DNA of 64,000 bases from Cranoglanis bouderius (taxonomy: Eukaryota > Chordata > Actinopteri > Siluriformes > Cranoglanididae): the NCBI GenBank assembly GCA_023630585.1, contig CM042553.1, positions 873,520-937,519 on the forward strand, read 5' to 3'. Of the stretch, positions 1 to 13,052 are shown in pieces (the first letter of the stretch is position 1; each line of letters opens with the position of its first letter). Both the position numbers and the translations under genes were made by a program. The notes under the pieces were generated by a model that had not been told where the DNA came from, did no database searches, and worked only from the letters and a program-made list of their open reading frames with translations.

Positions 1-1344
1 TTACCTGCACCTGTTTGGCCTAATCGGAGTGAAGAGCTGGTGAAGGACTGCAACCCAGCAGTCCAAGAGACATAGTGTACATAGGCCTCATATGCATTCA
101 GGTAGGAACTGTTCTGCAAATGGTATGTTACATGTTTAGTGGGAAATCCACACTCATAAATTGAGACATCAACTGGACGATGACATACTGTCTATAACAG
201 GCAGCATTTTTGAGTCCAGCTTGAGGACAGCTAGGCATCAAAATACAACACTTTTAGTTTTGCTCCCTTTTTGCAGCAATTTAGGCACACAACAATCTAC
301 ACACTAGGTTTTCTCCTATTTGTCAGCAGTTTAATTAAAAAAACCCACAACCATCTACTGCACAACTGTGGCATATAGTTTATGGATTGCTCATTGGCAT
401 GCTTGCTGCAAGTAGCAGTTATTGCCAGAATCATAGATGTCCAGTTCTCTACCACATCCAATGTAGTTTTAGAGTTTTTGACAGTGCATCCAACTGGCCT
501 CACAATCAAAGACTATGCCAGGCAAGGATCGCCATATAAGGATAAATCACCTGTGGGATCGTCTGAAACAAGTGACACTGACATCTGATTTAAAGAATAT
601 CTGCACAGTCAGACATCATCTTTGGGAAGGTCATTTGCATGCTCAACCCCCTTATAAGAACAAGAGTGTACCGCAAATGGCCACTGACACACCAGAGAAC
701 AGTCCTCTTCACAGATCATTTCTGAGTTCAACTGATCTGGGAAGATGTCAATGTTAATACTGTAAAGAAAGTGGCCCATGGTGGTGATGGTTGTGGGATT
801 TTGGTATATCATGTCAATATAATATCATGTAGGGACGATAATATTGTTATAATACATCTTAATGGGTACATTTAATGTTGTGGAGCATCTGAACAAATTA
901 GTTGCTGTCATCACTTACATTATAGCAGCTATAAATGCATGTTCCCTCACCAGCTACTCCTTTTTTTTCTCTCTTGAGGTTAAGACGACAAAAACATGCA
1001 GCTTGTCATGTTAGTAAAACCACAAAGTGTAAAGTCCTCTATTCTAAATACTTTCCCATGATGGTGAACGCAAAGGAACAGCTTTAACTCTTCTCTTTGA
1101 CTGTTACAAAGCGCTAACACTAGAGACTCCTTCCAAAAAAAGCAGGCACGACTATCAGAAGCTTGATATTATAGAAAATTAATCAACCTTTTGTGACAAA
1201 TCAGAATTGAGAACTAGTGCTGTGGTATAAATCTGAATACAGGAGAGCAAGAAGGAAGCATTTAAACAGAGAGAAGAGAAAAAGATAGAAAAAGTGGAAT
1301 GAAGCAGGGAAACAAAAACATACTGTATATTTATGTTACATATA
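1..1344. other. No gene recognised
   Basis: Short open frames occur on both strands, but none shows a recognisable domain, splice context or codon bias. I see no terminal repeats or target-site duplications. If the nell1 reading is right, this is intronic or flanking DNA. Confidence 0.5.
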
Positions 1345-2930
1345 CAGGTGCATCTCAATAAATTAGAATGTCATGGAAAAGTTCATTTATTTCAGTAATT
1401 CAACTCAAGTTGTGAAACTCGTGTATTAAATAAATTCAATGCACACAGACTGAAGTAGTTTAAGTCTTTGGTTCTTTTAATTGTGATGATTTTGGCTCAC
1501 ATTTAACAAAAACCCACCAATTCACTATCTCAACAAATTAGAATACTTCATAAGACCAATAAAAAAAAAACATTTTTAGTGAACTGTTGGCCTTCTGGAA
1601 AGTATGTTCATTTACTGTACATGTACTCAATACTTGGTAGGGGCTCCTTTTGCTTTAATTACTGCCTCAATTCGGCACGGCATGGAGGTGATCAGTTTGT
1701 GGCACTGCTGAGGTGGTATGGAAGCCCAGGTTTCTTTGACAGTGGCCTTCAGGTCATCTGCAGTTTTTGGTCTCCTGTTTCTCATTTTCCTCTTGACAAT
1801 ACCCCATAGATTCTCTATGGGGTTCAGGTGTGGTGAGTTTGCTGGCCAGTCAAGCACACCAACACCATGGTCATTTAACCAACTTTTGGTGCTTTTGGCA
1901 GTGTGGGCAGGTGCCAAATGCTGCTGGAAAATGAAATCAGCATCTTCAAAAAGCTGGTCAGCAGAAGGAAGCATGAAGTGCTCCAAAATTTCTTGGTAAA
2001 TGGATGCAGTGACTTTGGTTTTCAAAAAACACAATGGACCAACACCAGCAGATGACATTGCACCCCAAATCATCACAGACTGTGGAAACTTAACACTGGA
2101 CTTCAAGCAACTTGGGCTATGAGCTTCTCCACCCTTCCTCCAGACTCTAGGACCTTGGTTTCCAAATGAAATACAAAACTTGCTCTCATCTGAAAAGAGG
2201 ACTTTGGACCACTGGGCAACAGTCCAGTTCTTCTTCTCCTTAGCCCAGGTAAGACGCCGCTGACGTTGTCTGTGGTTCAGGAGTGGCTTAACAAGAGGAA
2301 TATGACAACTGTAGCCAAATTCCTTGACACGTCTGTGTGTGGTGGCTCTTGATGCCTTGACCCCAGCCTCAGTCCATTCCTTGTGAAGTTCACTCAAATT
2401 CTTGAATCGATTTTACTTGACAATCCTCATAAGGCTGCGGTTCTCTCGGTTGGTTGTGCATCTTTTTCTTCCACACTTTTTCCTTCCACTCAACTTTCTG
2501 TTAACATGCTTGGATACAGCACTCTGTGAACAGCCAGCTTCTTTGGCAATGAATGTTTGTGGTTTACCCTCCTTGTGAAGGTTGTCAATGATTGTCTTCT
2601 GGACAACTGTCAGATCAGCAGTCTTCCCCATGATTGTGTAGCCTAGTGAACCAAACTGAGAGACCATTTTGAAGGCTCAGGAAACCTTTGCAGGTGTTTT
2701 GAGTTGATTGGCTGATTGGCATGTCACCATATTCTAATTTGTTGAGATAGTGAATTGGTGCATTTTTGTTAAATGTGAGCCAAAATCATCACAATTAAAA
2801 GAACGAAAGACTTAAACTACTTCAGTCTGTGTGCATTGAATTTATTTAATACACGAGTTTCACAATTTGAGTTGAATTACTGAAATAAATGAACTTTTCC
2901 ATGACATTCTAATTTATTGAGATGCACCTG
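1345..2930 (-). mobile_element. Tc1-like transposon, family A, copy 1
   Basis: The element is bounded by TA dinucleotides (1343-1344 and 2931-2932). Inverted repeats of about 200 bp begin CAGGTGCATCTCAATAAATT on the left, and the right end is their reverse complement. The length of about 1.59 kb is normal for Tc1. A near full-length transposase frame lies on the minus strand. A second copy of the same family is at 26341-27899. The ends are sharp, so the insertion is well preserved, but the transposase is damaged. Confidence 0.93.
1627..2667 (-). pseudogene. Tc1-like DD34E transposase with one stop codon and a catalytic change
   Basis: This is a cut-and-paste transposase that would act on the surrounding inverted repeats. 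One reading frame runs from 2667 to 1627, about 346 codons, the usual Tc1 length. It is interrupted only by an in-frame stop at 2413-2415. The family A copy at 27 kb has glutamine there. The N-terminal part has the paired helix-turn-helix region (IAKEAGCSQSAVSKHVNRKL) and a basic GRKK-type nuclear localisation stretch. The catalytic part shows the first Asp in FSDESKF and the Glu in NPIENLW. The second Asp is replaced by His (FQQHLAPAHT), while copy 2 has FQQDLAPAHT. The stop and the missing acidic residue both predict no activity. Confidence 0.9.
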
Positions 2931-3292
2931 TATATGTGCTCAGAGATGACTGCTGCATTCCCATGACAAGGAGGGCCGATGTTAAGCTTATAAACTCTGG
3001 AGAAATTGCATGACAATGTCCAGGTCAGACTTTCTGAAGTGGTAGACCTCTAAATAAGGCGCATGAGGAAGAGATGGTCCTCTTAGAGTGGCATATCACA
3101 GTAAGGGTCAGTAACCCAACCCAAAATGTAACCTACTGTATGTATTTTAAGCAGGTTAAAAAATTTACAGCATAAAACTATACATATTTTGAAAATACTT
3201 GTGTTACTGAATACTACATTACCATGTGACTTTCATTCCTGATTGTGTCTGTAGAGATGAGAAGTTCCATGAGCCCAGTAAGTCTAATCATA
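2931..3292. other. No feature recognised
   Basis: This is AT-rich sequence between two Tc1-like insertions. I see no open frame of note and no repeat I can name. Confidence 0.4.
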
Positions 3293-4190
3293 CACAGATC
3301 AGCCATAACATTAAAACCACTGACAGGTGAAGTGAATAACATTGATTATCTCATTACAATGGCATCTGTCAAGGGGTGGGATTTATTAGGGAGCAAGTTC
3401 TTGAAGTTAACGTGTTGGAAGCAGGAAAAATAGGCACGTGTAAGGATCTGAGCAACTTTGATGGCTAGACAGCTGGGTCAGAGCATCTCCAAAACTTGTG
3501 GGGTGTTAACAGTATGCAGTGGTTAGTACCAACCAAAACTGGTCCAAAGAAGGGTCATGGGTGCTGGAAAAGTTAATGTTGGCTATGATAGAAAGGTGTC
3601 AGTACACACAGTGCATCGCACCTGGCTGCGTATGGGGCTGCGTAGCCACCAGAGTTCAGAGTTAAGCTGACTCCTGTGCACCACCAAAAGCACCTACAAT
3701 GGGCACGTGAGCATCAGAACTGGACCATGGAGCAATGGAAGGAGGTGGCAGGTTTGATGAATCACATTTTCTTTTATACCATGTGGATGGCTGGGTGTGT
3801 ACACTTATTTGGGGAAGAGATGGCACCAGGATGCACTATGGAAAGAAGGCAAGCCGGCAGAGGCAGTGTGATGCTCTGGGCAATGTTCTGCTGGGAAACC
3901 TTGGGTCCTGGCATTCATGTGGATGGTAATTTGACACGTACCACCTACCTAAACATCTAAAAAGCAGCTGTGGGATATGGTGGACAAACAAGTCCGATCC
4001 ATGGAGGCCCCACCTCACAACTTCCAGGACTTAAAGGATCTGCTGCGCAAGTCTTGGTGCTAGATGCCACAGCACACCTTCAGAGGTTTTGTGGAGTCCA
4101 TGCCTTGACAGATCAGAGCTGTTTTGGTGATACAAGGGGGACCTACACAATATTAGGGAGGTGGTTTTAATGTTCTGGCTGATTGGTGTG
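3293..4190 (+). mobile_element. Tc1-like transposon relic, family B
   Basis: A left end reading CACAGATCAGCCATAACATT follows a TA at 3291-3292. The right end has the inverse motif (AATGTTCTGGCTGATTGGTG). The interior, in the plus direction, contains transposase pieces (WAREHQNWTMEQWKEV, GSVMLWAMFCWE) broken by stops and frameshifts. At about 0.9 kb it is shorter than a full Tc1, so it has internal deletions. The exact right boundary is uncertain by several bases. Confidence 0.75.
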
Positions 4191-5005
4191 TGTCACAAAA
4201 AGCACAAATACAGTCCCCTCCGAAAGTATTGAAACAGCAAGGCCAATTCTATTGTTTTCACTATACATTGAAGACATGTGGGTTTGAGATCAAAAGATGA
4301 ATATGCAACAACAAATCAGAATTTCAGCTTTCATTTACTCAAATGTACATCTAGATGTGTTAAACAACTTAGAACATGGCACCTTTTGTTTGAACCCACC
4401 CATTTGTTCAAGTGATCAAAAAATATTGGAACATGTGACTGGTGTTTCTTGCTGCCCAGGTGTGCCCTGTTAAATTGATTGTTTAAAGAATTAATAGCTC
4501 TGAATGTCTACTCCTGGTTTGAGCCCTATGTTTTGGAAGAGTGCCTGTGAAGACTGCATTTGTTGTTTAAAAGAATAAACCAACATGAAGACCCAAGAGT
4601 TGTCTGTGGGAGAAAAGCAAGCCATTTTGAAGCTGAGAAAAGAGAGAAAATCTATGAGATCCATTGCACAAGCACTGGGCATAGCCAATACAACAATTTG
4701 AATGTCCAGAAAAAGAAAGAAACCACTGGTGTACTAACAACCAGACATAAAACAGGTTGGCCAAGGAAAACAGCAGCAGTTGATGACAGAAACATTGTAA
4801 GAGATGAGAAGAAAAACCTGAAAAACAACAGTTAGTGACATCAACAACCTCTACAGGGCAGGGATGAAAGATATCATAATCCACAGTTCAAGAAGTCTCT
4901 GAGAGAAGAAATATAGAGGCCATACCACAAAATCCAACCACTTGCAAGATGGAAAAGTTTTGGAAACAAGATTAACTTCTACCAAAGTGATCTTTCTTTG
5001 TGGAG

Positions 5006-5877
5006 TGTAACGTCTGAACGTATCAAACTGATTTCTGAATCAGCCTGGATTTAGCAAAGGAGTTTCTCTGTCTCCTTGAGCTGTGAATCATTATCTCCGG
5101 TCTTCACCAGATGCCATCAGAATGCGACACGACCCCCCTCTTCAGACACACACACACACACACACACAAACACACACACCCAAAGCGCACACACACACAC
5201 ACACAATGGGAGAATCTCTTTTCAATGTAACATGTAATTATATGTAATTATTCGATGTCCAAATAGTGTGATGTTTTCGTGTTTGCATATATTGTGTGTT
5301 TATGTAACATAACTATAACGATTTTAGATAGCTTAACTTAGGATATGATTTTAAATGTCTGTAACCATGTTTTACTTGTAATATTCTTTATAAGTCTATC
5401 GAATTTGGTATGTGGTTAATCGTCTTGCGATACCCTGATTGATTATGCATATCATATTGCAATAGGATACATTATTTCATGCTTTTTCTTAATTTCACAC
5501 ATAATACGGTTTAAAACAGCTCCTCCCTGGACATGCAAATCCAGGTCTGAGACCAGACAAAGAGAGTTCATCCCGCCAACAAATCCAACTTCCTGATTGG
5601 CCCATAGCCCAAAGAGGCGTGTGTGTTAAACGTGTTAAACATCTTTTAATTCGTTACATAAATTGTAACTGGTGGAGAATAATTTTAAATGTTGCAGATT
5701 CATCCGAGTTACTACACATTCTGGTAGATAAGGCGGGTACGCTTTAAAACTCGTCTCTTTTAAAAAGGTGCTTTGAATCCAAGCGTGCGCTTCTGTTTCG
5801 TTTTTTCATGTTTAAAGTTGATCCATTACATTATTCTGGTGGAAAAGGATAATGCTAGTAATGATTGATTCGTTACA
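5006..5877 (+). mobile_element. Solo LTR, copy 1 (internally deleted), inside a Tc1 element
   Basis: The sequence begins TGTAACG and ends CGTTACA, the TG...CA termini of an LTR. It is flanked by a perfect 4-bp duplication, GGAG (5002-5005 and 5878-5881). The related Tc1 at 25 kb shows the unoccupied target with a single GGAG. There is no internal coding region, so this is a solo LTR. A (CA)n tract lies near 5150-5205. Compared with copy 3 (36312-38075), about 0.7 kb is missing at a junction near 5625. The strand is tentative and rests on a shared ATTAAA motif in the other copies. Confidence 0.85.
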
Positions 5878-5881
5878 GGAG

Positions 5882-6389
5882 AAAGAAAGGATCTGCTAAT
5901 GATCCAAAACATACAAGCTCATCTGTGAAACATGGTGGAGGTAGTGTCATGTCTTGGGCTTGCATGGCTGCTTCTGGAATGGGCTCAATAATCTTTATTG
6001 ATTATGTAACTCATGATGGTAGCAGCAGAATGAATTCAGAAGTTTACAGGAACATTTTGTCTTCCAATTTACAGAGAAATGCATCCAAATTAATCGGGAG
6101 GAACTTCATCATGCAGCAAGACAATGACCCAAAACACACTGCCAACACAACACAGGACTTCATCAGGGGGAAAATGTGGAAGGTTTTAGACTGGCCAAGT
6201 CAATCACCAGACCTTAACCCAGTTACTTTAAGTTACTTTCACCTACTGAAGAGGAGACTGAAGGGAGAAACCCCCCCAAAACAAACAACTGAAAGAAGCT
6301 GCAGTACAAGCCTGGAAAAGCAACACAAAGGAAAAATTGATGACCGTGATGCAGTTATTGCAAGCAAGGGACATACAACCAAATATTAA
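5882..6389 (+). pseudogene. C-terminal part of family C Tc1 transposase
   Basis: About 170 codons follow the LTR insertion. They contain the second catalytic Asp in IMQQDNDPKHTAN and the SPDLNP motif. The conserved Glu region after SPDLNP is disrupted, since the expected acidic residue is not visible. The N-terminal part, near 4585-5000, is broken by frameshifts. The open frame begins inside the LTR only by chance. This is an inactive relic. Confidence 0.75.
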
Positions 6390-6616
6390 GTGTTATTTAC
6401 TTTACTTTAAGACTATCTGTTCCTAAACTTTTGCTCACCTAAAATTGGGTGGTCTGCCACCAAAGGTGCCATGTTTTAAGTTGTTTAACAGATCTAGATG
6501 TAAATATGAGGAAATGAAAGCTGAAATTCTGATCTCATATTCAACTTTAGATCTCAAACCCAAATGTGAAAACAATAGAATTGGCCTTGCTGTTCTAATA
6601 CTTTCAGAGGGGACTG

Positions 6617-7518
6617 TAGGTAAAATTATTTCATCGATAATTATTACATATCCATCTTAGTATTCAAATAACGTAGTGGTAGAGGCGGACCTGGTTAAAA
6701 TCTGTTTGTGAAGAACGCCTCATACAGAGCATTCGAGTGAAAGTTTAGCTTCGATATTTAACATATAGAAGGTCCTGCAGATAAGCAGCATGTGAATATT
6801 TTTTTCCCCTGTGAGAAAAAAAAATCAACCCTTGTGGGATATTTTTGTGTTCCATGTATATGTTGAAATTGTAAAAAGGTTCACAAAAATATTTATTTTA
6901 TTTCTTCTGTCATGCTCCAACAAATTTGTGCACAATTTAATGAATTCATAAGATGTTAATTTGGGTCATGAACAAGGAATGTGAGTGCACAATGTGGCCA
7001 ATTTTTACTGTGCTTTCAATTTGGTATTTTGATTTGTAATACCTTGTTATAGTCATAACACTACCTCGGCCACAACGCTACGTGAAGAAACTCGCAGTTA
7101 ACAGCATGCTTTATATAAACCGACTGCTTATCTGGGAAAGCTCATTCGGAAAGTTTGTCAGTATGGAGTGAAGATCCGACTGTACAACAAAGCATCAAAA
7201 GACCATGTTTTCATTGTTTTGAAAGCGGTCAGTCATCCAGTGTGATGCATTTAACTAATTTGCCATAGGCTTCACTTTGATGCTGTCTGGAGGGGATTCA
7301 ACATGTGTTTCTGCCAGTGTCCGCTGTTGCAATGCTCTTCTCTTCTTAGCGCCTGCAACCTGATACCTCGTATTCTTTTTGATGCTTCCGTTTGTCTTAC
7401 TTTACATGCACACGTATGACTGCATTCTGCAATTTTACTTTGTCTTTTTACTTTTAGACAAAAAAAAAAACACCACCACCACACTGTATACACACATCCA
7501 CACTGCACATTATTCATA
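6617..7518. other. No feature recognised
   Basis: AT-rich sequence with no convincing open frame, terminal repeat or splice-flanked exon. Confidence 0.4.
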
Positions 7519-9796
7519 CAGTGGGTATAGAAAAGAATCACCCCCCTTTAAAATAATCACATTTTGTTGCTTTTCAGCCTGAAATGAAGTCAGACACAGT
7601 CTGTTTTATCCAGCTGTATTTACTCAGTGCAACTTATAACATCCAAGTGAAAGATATAACACCAACATGTCAGAAAAAAATTAACCAGAATCACTGAGTT
7701 GGAAAAAGGATCACCCCCTTGCTTTAATTTGCCTTAATTTTTTTTAATTACAGCCTTTAGTCTGTTGGGATATGTCTCTACTAACTTTGCACATCTAGAC
7801 TTTGCGATATTTGCCCACTCTTCTTTGCTGAACTGCTAAAGTTCAGTTAAATTTGATGGTGACCGTTTGTGGACTGCAGTCTTCAAGTCATTCCACAGAT
7901 TTTCAATGGGGTTTAAGTCTGGGCTCTGAATATTCACCTTTTTCTCCTTCAACCACTGTGTGGTCAGTTTTGCTGTGTGCTTTGGGTCATTGTCATGTTG
8001 GAAGGTAAATCATCTTCCCATTGACAACTTTCTGGCAGAGGGCAGCAGATTTTCCTCAAGAATTTGATGGTATTTTGCCCCATCCATTTTTTCCTTCTAT
8101 CCTGGCAAGTGCTTCAGTCCCTGCTGCAGAGAAACACCCCCATAACAGGATATTACCACCTCCATGCTTTACTGTAGGAATGGTGTTCTTGGGATGGTGA
8201 TCTGTATTGGATTTCCGCCAGACATATCATTTGCTGTTGAGGCCAAATAATTCAAATTTAGTCTTATCTGACCATAACACCTTTTTCCATGTGGTCTCAG
8301 AATCTTCACGGTGCGTTTTGGCAAAGCTCAGTCGTAGGTGGCTTTTTTCTTGCAACCCTCCCATACAAGCCACATTTGTGGAGAATTTGTAATATTGTTG
8401 TCACATGCACACAATTGCTGTAGGCCTCTTGGTAGCCTCTCTGACCAGTTTCCTCCTGGCTCTTTCATCCAGTTTGGAGCGATGTCCTGATCCAGGGAGG
8501 GTCTGTGTCGTACCAAATACCTTTCACTTCTTAATAATAGACTTCAATGTGCTTCTAGGCATTGCTAAAGCCTTTGAATTTTTTTTGTATCCATCTCCTG
8601 ACTTGTGCCTGTCCACAACTTTATCCCAGAGATCTTTTGACAGTACCTTGCCACCCATAGTTGATTGCTTGCTTCAGTTCCACTACCAAGCACTACCAAA
8701 AATGCTCCAGGAAAGCTCTTTTCATGCTGAGCTAATCAAAATGACCACGGGTGCTTCTCAAAACTCAAACTGATGCTTCCTCGTTTCCTTGCTCCTCCAT
8801 ACTTCAGCCCGTGACCCAGAAATCGATCGCCGTCAACCATCTTGAAGGACATCTCAATTCTCTAATTGCACCTCGAGGAGGTGAGGAACGAGGAGTGAGG
8901 AAGCCTCCAGAGGAGCTAGGAGTGAGGATACACAGGTGTATCCTATGCGGAAGTGTTTCTTGTCGAAAAACCTGACGCAGATATAAATTCCCCTCCTCCT
9001 TTACATCTGCCACAAAAAGTCCTTTGATGATGTGATGGCAGTTTGTGTGAAATATAATTTAATAATATGCTTACAATGAGTATTGTAATTAATTGATCCT
9101 TGCATGTTTGGATACGCAAAGCTGCCCAAAAGATGCGATAATTTATGTATTGTTCATTAATTCATTGTTCAGTGAAATGCAGCCATTTCACATACTATCT
9201 TTATTAAGAATGTTAATAACTAACAACATAACGGCACATTTAAAAAGAACCCCAAAAAAACAAGCATAGCGGCAGATCCCTGAAGCGCAGTGGGGTCATC
9301 CAGCTGGGCACAGTCATCATTAATTGACGTCACTTTGAAGTGACGCTTGAGAGAGCGAGGATATTCCATTCGACTTGCTTTGATTCCTCTCTCTTCGCAT
9401 CTCATCCTCACATCCTTCCCTCATCCTAAGGAGGTGGAGCTAAGATGCAAGGAAAGGAAGCGAGGAAAGGAAATGAGGATGCACAAATAAGAAATGAGAA
9501 GCACCCCACAGCTGATCACAGTTAAATGTCAAATGGCTTTGTGTGCCATTGAGAAGGTGAGTAGCGACACCTGATTGAGTTTACAAGTCATTTTTAGGAG
9601 GGGGGTGATCCTTTTTCCAACTCAGTGATTCTGTTTTTTTATTTTATTATTATTTTTTTTCTGACATGTTGGTGTTATATCTTTCACTTCGATGTTGGAT
9701 TAAACAAACACTGTGTCCGTCTTCATTTCAGGCTGCAAAGGAACAAAATGTGATCATTTTAAAGGGGGGGGGGGGGGATCTTTTCTATACCCACTG
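7519..9796 (-). mobile_element. Tc1-like transposon, family D, with a nested TIR element
   Basis: TA flanks lie at 7517-7518 and 9797-9798. The left end starts CAGTGGGTATAGAAAAGA, and the right end is its reverse complement. Inverted repeats extend about 210 bp and include the conserved GGAAAAAGGATCACCCCC segment at their inner ends. The interior, read on the minus strand, has decayed transposase similarity with many stops. Removing the nested element at 8749-9506 leaves about 1.5 kb, the usual Tc1 size. Confidence 0.87.
8749..9506. mobile_element. Non-autonomous TIR element nested in a Tc1 copy
   Basis: The 758-bp insert has perfect 12-bp terminal inverted repeats, GGGTGCTTCTCA and TGAGAAGCACCC. 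It is flanked by a 3-bp repeat, CAC (8746-8748 and 9507-9509). The interior has no transposase and is rich in GAGGA-type purine stretches near the ends. A 3-bp duplication and GGG termini resemble the PIF/Harbinger group, but CAC is not the usual TNA target. The superfamily is therefore left open. Confidence 0.7.
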
Positions 9797-10001
9797 TATT
9801 TTGTAAGGATGCCATGATCTTGTTGCCTGGTGTATGACTGTAGCTGACTTCAAAATAGCATAAAATTATTGCATGTCCTTTTATAATCGTGTCCTGAAAA
9901 GTGTGTTACACTAAAGTGTGCTATAGAAGTGAACTGTGGGATGTCAAGGTAATGTAACACTTGGCATTTTAATTAACCTGCAGGGTTTCTGCTGACTGTG
10001 T

Positions 10002-10034
<33 letters not shown>

Positions 10035-10040
10035 GTTTGT

Positions 10041-10122
<82 letters not shown>

Positions 10123-11819
10123 AAGAATGTTTCTGAAGCTACAGGGTCACGAGCTTCCCCAGAGCATGACATGACCTGGCTTCTCTCATACACTTACTCA
10201 CTCTCTCGGCCATAACTTATTTTTTCTCTGCCTCTCAATCTCTCTGTTTCTCTCCATTTCATTTCTCTCTGCCTTTTTTTGTTGTCTCCAGCTCCCTGTT
10301 TTGCCCCTCCATTCTCCTCTCTGTCTATCTTCCTGACTGTCTTTTTCTGTCCTGATTTGTCAACTTGCAAACTTGTTAACACCCAAAAAGGAAAAGTTTA
10401 TAAGGGCAGTGTCAATGCAAATGAAGGGATTGTCTGTGCAAATGAATATGACCGAAGGGCAGGTATTAAACTTGTGTAAGGTTGTTTCTGCCATTTGATG
10501 GCAAAATAAAACTATTAAAGACTATTAAGGCACAACACACCATATTTTGTTTTGATACATTTATATGTTGTTTTGCTTTATGTTCCAAATACATTTTGAT
10601 GTGTTAGGGCCATCCCTGCTGCTACAGTCATTATAGAACAGATCATAAACAAGACATCCTTAATGCAGACATGTTCATTGTCACATTTTGCTTGTGACTG
10701 ACTAAACACTAACAGCTTTACAGAGTGATATTCCTAGAAGCAAAACAAAGAATAACTTAATTTACTATTACTAATTTTAATTTAATATCACAACCAGCCA
10801 TGACTGATTACCCAGCTTTCAGTAACAAACTATAAATTAATTTTGAGACACAGGCTTAACTGGAGCTCCTTTTAATGCAGCATGAAGGCAGTCCTCGAAA
10901 TTAAACATTCCTGACCCAGCTAACAGATTTAACACTGAATGTTTACACCTTGCTAGCAGGACTTTCAGCTGAAAAAAAAAATTGTGAGTAGTGCAAGCAA
11001 AACCAGAAATTAAAGAATTGTGAATGGAGCATACACAAAGCTATGTGCAAGCGTGAAGCAGTGAATCGAGTGTGCAGAGAAGCTTCCAAACATTACATTC
11101 TGCGGGGCTACACACTGTGGGCAAGTGAAGTATGAATTTTCTGACTTGAAATAAGATGGAAATGAGACACTGCTGTGATTGACCATTCTCAAACAATCCC
11201 CTTTCTTCCAGAAACAAACCTTGGTCTCATTGTACAACAATGTAAAATTCCCGAAATCAGTCCATTTGATATAATTTAAGGCCTACACTGCTCTAGTTAT
11301 ATGATACATTGTTATTATCATTCATGCCATCTCGAATCAACAACTGTGGTATTTAGCTGAGAGTTTGAAATGGCTTATTTGGCTTGTAATATACTACTGC
11401 ATCTAATTTTGATACCAACATCTGGTTTCTGAACACAAACAATATGTATTAGCTGACGAATAAGGACCAAAATGTAACTGTTGTATAATTAATTTTCCTG
11501 CAATTAGGACATTTGACATCTGCACAAACCCAGTGCTCCACCTCTTTTGATTACTATCACCTGCCTTCAAGCACCAGAACAATCAGGAGAGTATGTATAT
11601 AATATATATCAACCAACGTATTCTAGGTTCTTACTGCTTACTTCCATGAGCTTCATTTTCCACAACCTCCCTCTAATTTTGAATCTTGCATCCACACAAT
11701 CTGTTGTCTGTCCTATTACTTGTAACACAATCCCATCGCTGAAGCACTGTGTGAAACGTTACATTTCAAATGATTGGATTTTGATTTCTTAGAAAACACT
11801 GGGACGGATGTTGGAATCT
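9797..11819. other. No gene recognised; one compound microsatellite
   Basis: Apart from the simple repeat near 10.0-10.13 kb I see no gene, RNA or terminal-repeat element. Short open frames over the simple repeat are artefacts of low complexity. Confidence 0.4.
10004..10128. repeat. Compound (TG)n / (GA)n microsatellite
   Basis: A TG tract of about 15 units is followed, after a short spacer, by about 85 bp of mostly GA dinucleotides with a few AAAG interruptions. Confidence 0.95.
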
Positions 11820-13052
11820 TGTAACGTCTGACAATATCAAACTGATTTGGAATCAACCTGGACAAAAAGCTTCTAGCTTCTGCCCTCTCCTTGTAATTAC
11901 ACCTTTGGCTCCAGTCTGTCTAAGAGCTTTAACCCCCCCCCGGGGACTTCAAAGGTCTCTGAGACTATCCAGGCACCAACGGGTGGGGGGGGGACCCTAA
12001 TGGGATACATTATTTCATGCTTTTCCCCCTATAACTCATAATGATACAGTTTAAACCGGCTCCACCTCGACATGCAAATTCAGGTCTGAGACCAGACAAA
12101 GAGAGTTCATCCTGCCAACGGTACCAGCTCCGCCAGATTTGCCGGTCACACAGACGGGGGCGTGGATTGACATTGTCCAAATCAAACCGACCCACGCTCT
12201 CCGAGTTCAGTTTAGTTCAGTAGTAGTAGTTTTTAGTTTTTTTTTCATCTTCTCTACTTCTGCTCACTTCTTCTGAGTTTTCCGGCTTCCCTCCCCCAGG
12301 GCCACATGGCCACCGGCGGAAAGGGAGCCACGCTCTTCCCCGGACAAGATGCACCTGCCTCATGGCTCACGGTTTCCGCTAGAAACCTGCCTCACAGCTC
12401 ACAGTTCCCGCTAGGAGCACGAAGAAACCCGTGGACTCCAGCCCTCAAACTTGCTGGATTCTCGCATGCATCTTGAAACCAACACCTCAAACCATGCAAG
12501 TATCATTTGATCTATAGATGCGTTAAGTTTGTACCCCTGTTTTCAGGAGATTCTAACATCGTTGCTGGCTTTTAGAAAGGCTAATCGTTGTGTTTTTGTC
12601 CGCCATTCTTTTTATTTCATTACTTTCTTTCTCTACTTTCTCTTTTCTTGTATATATATGTATATATGTATTGTTTGCTTAGAGTTATTTGTGTGTATCA
12701 GTAGTTATGCTTCACTTATTAAAACCTATTTTTACCACGCTTGATTTTCTCTGTTTTGCTCATGCAATTAAGTCACTTTAACGCTGCACCCTCGCTACAT
12801 GCTTTATTTTAATAACAAAACCAGAGAATTATCCTTCTCAGCCAGAAGAGTAACCTCCCTCTTTAGAATAATACAAAGATTAGTTTGGTGGACGCACCGA
12901 TCAGCCTCTTCGAGTTAATTCTAAAACTAGACTACAAGCTAATCTAAATAATATATTATATATTTTATATATATATATATATATATATGTTAATTCCCTT
13001 TCATGGCTGATGTATATTTCTAACTGATCTTAACATGCTTTGATTCGTTACA
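11820..13052 (+). mobile_element. Solo LTR, copy 2
   Basis: The sequence starts TGTAACGTCTGACAATATC and ends GATTCGTTACA. It is flanked by a perfect 4-bp duplication, ATCT (11816-11819 and 13053-13056). It shares its start, its end and inner blocks with the LTRs at 5006 and 36312, for example the GACATGCAAATTCAGGTCTG block and ATTAAAACCTATTTTTACC. The length is 1233 bp with no coding sequence. C- and G-rich runs lie near 11933-11995. Confidence 0.85.

Larger units (their letters stand above)
4211..6616 (+). mobile_element. Tc1-like transposon, family C, split by an LTR insertion
   Basis: The ends are flanked by TA at 4209-4210 and 6617-6618. The left end starts CAGTCCCCTCCGAAAGTATT, and the right end is its reverse complement within inverted repeats of roughly 200 bp. 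The solo LTR at 5006-5877 interrupts it. Removing the LTR and its 4-bp duplication leaves about 1.53 kb, the expected Tc1 size. Family C relatives lie at 14515-14725 and 24826-26051. Confidence 0.9.

Noticed and set aside
9969..10215. Open frames of Ser-Leu or Glu-Arg repeats
   Set aside because: These are translations of a (GA)n microsatellite on either strand.
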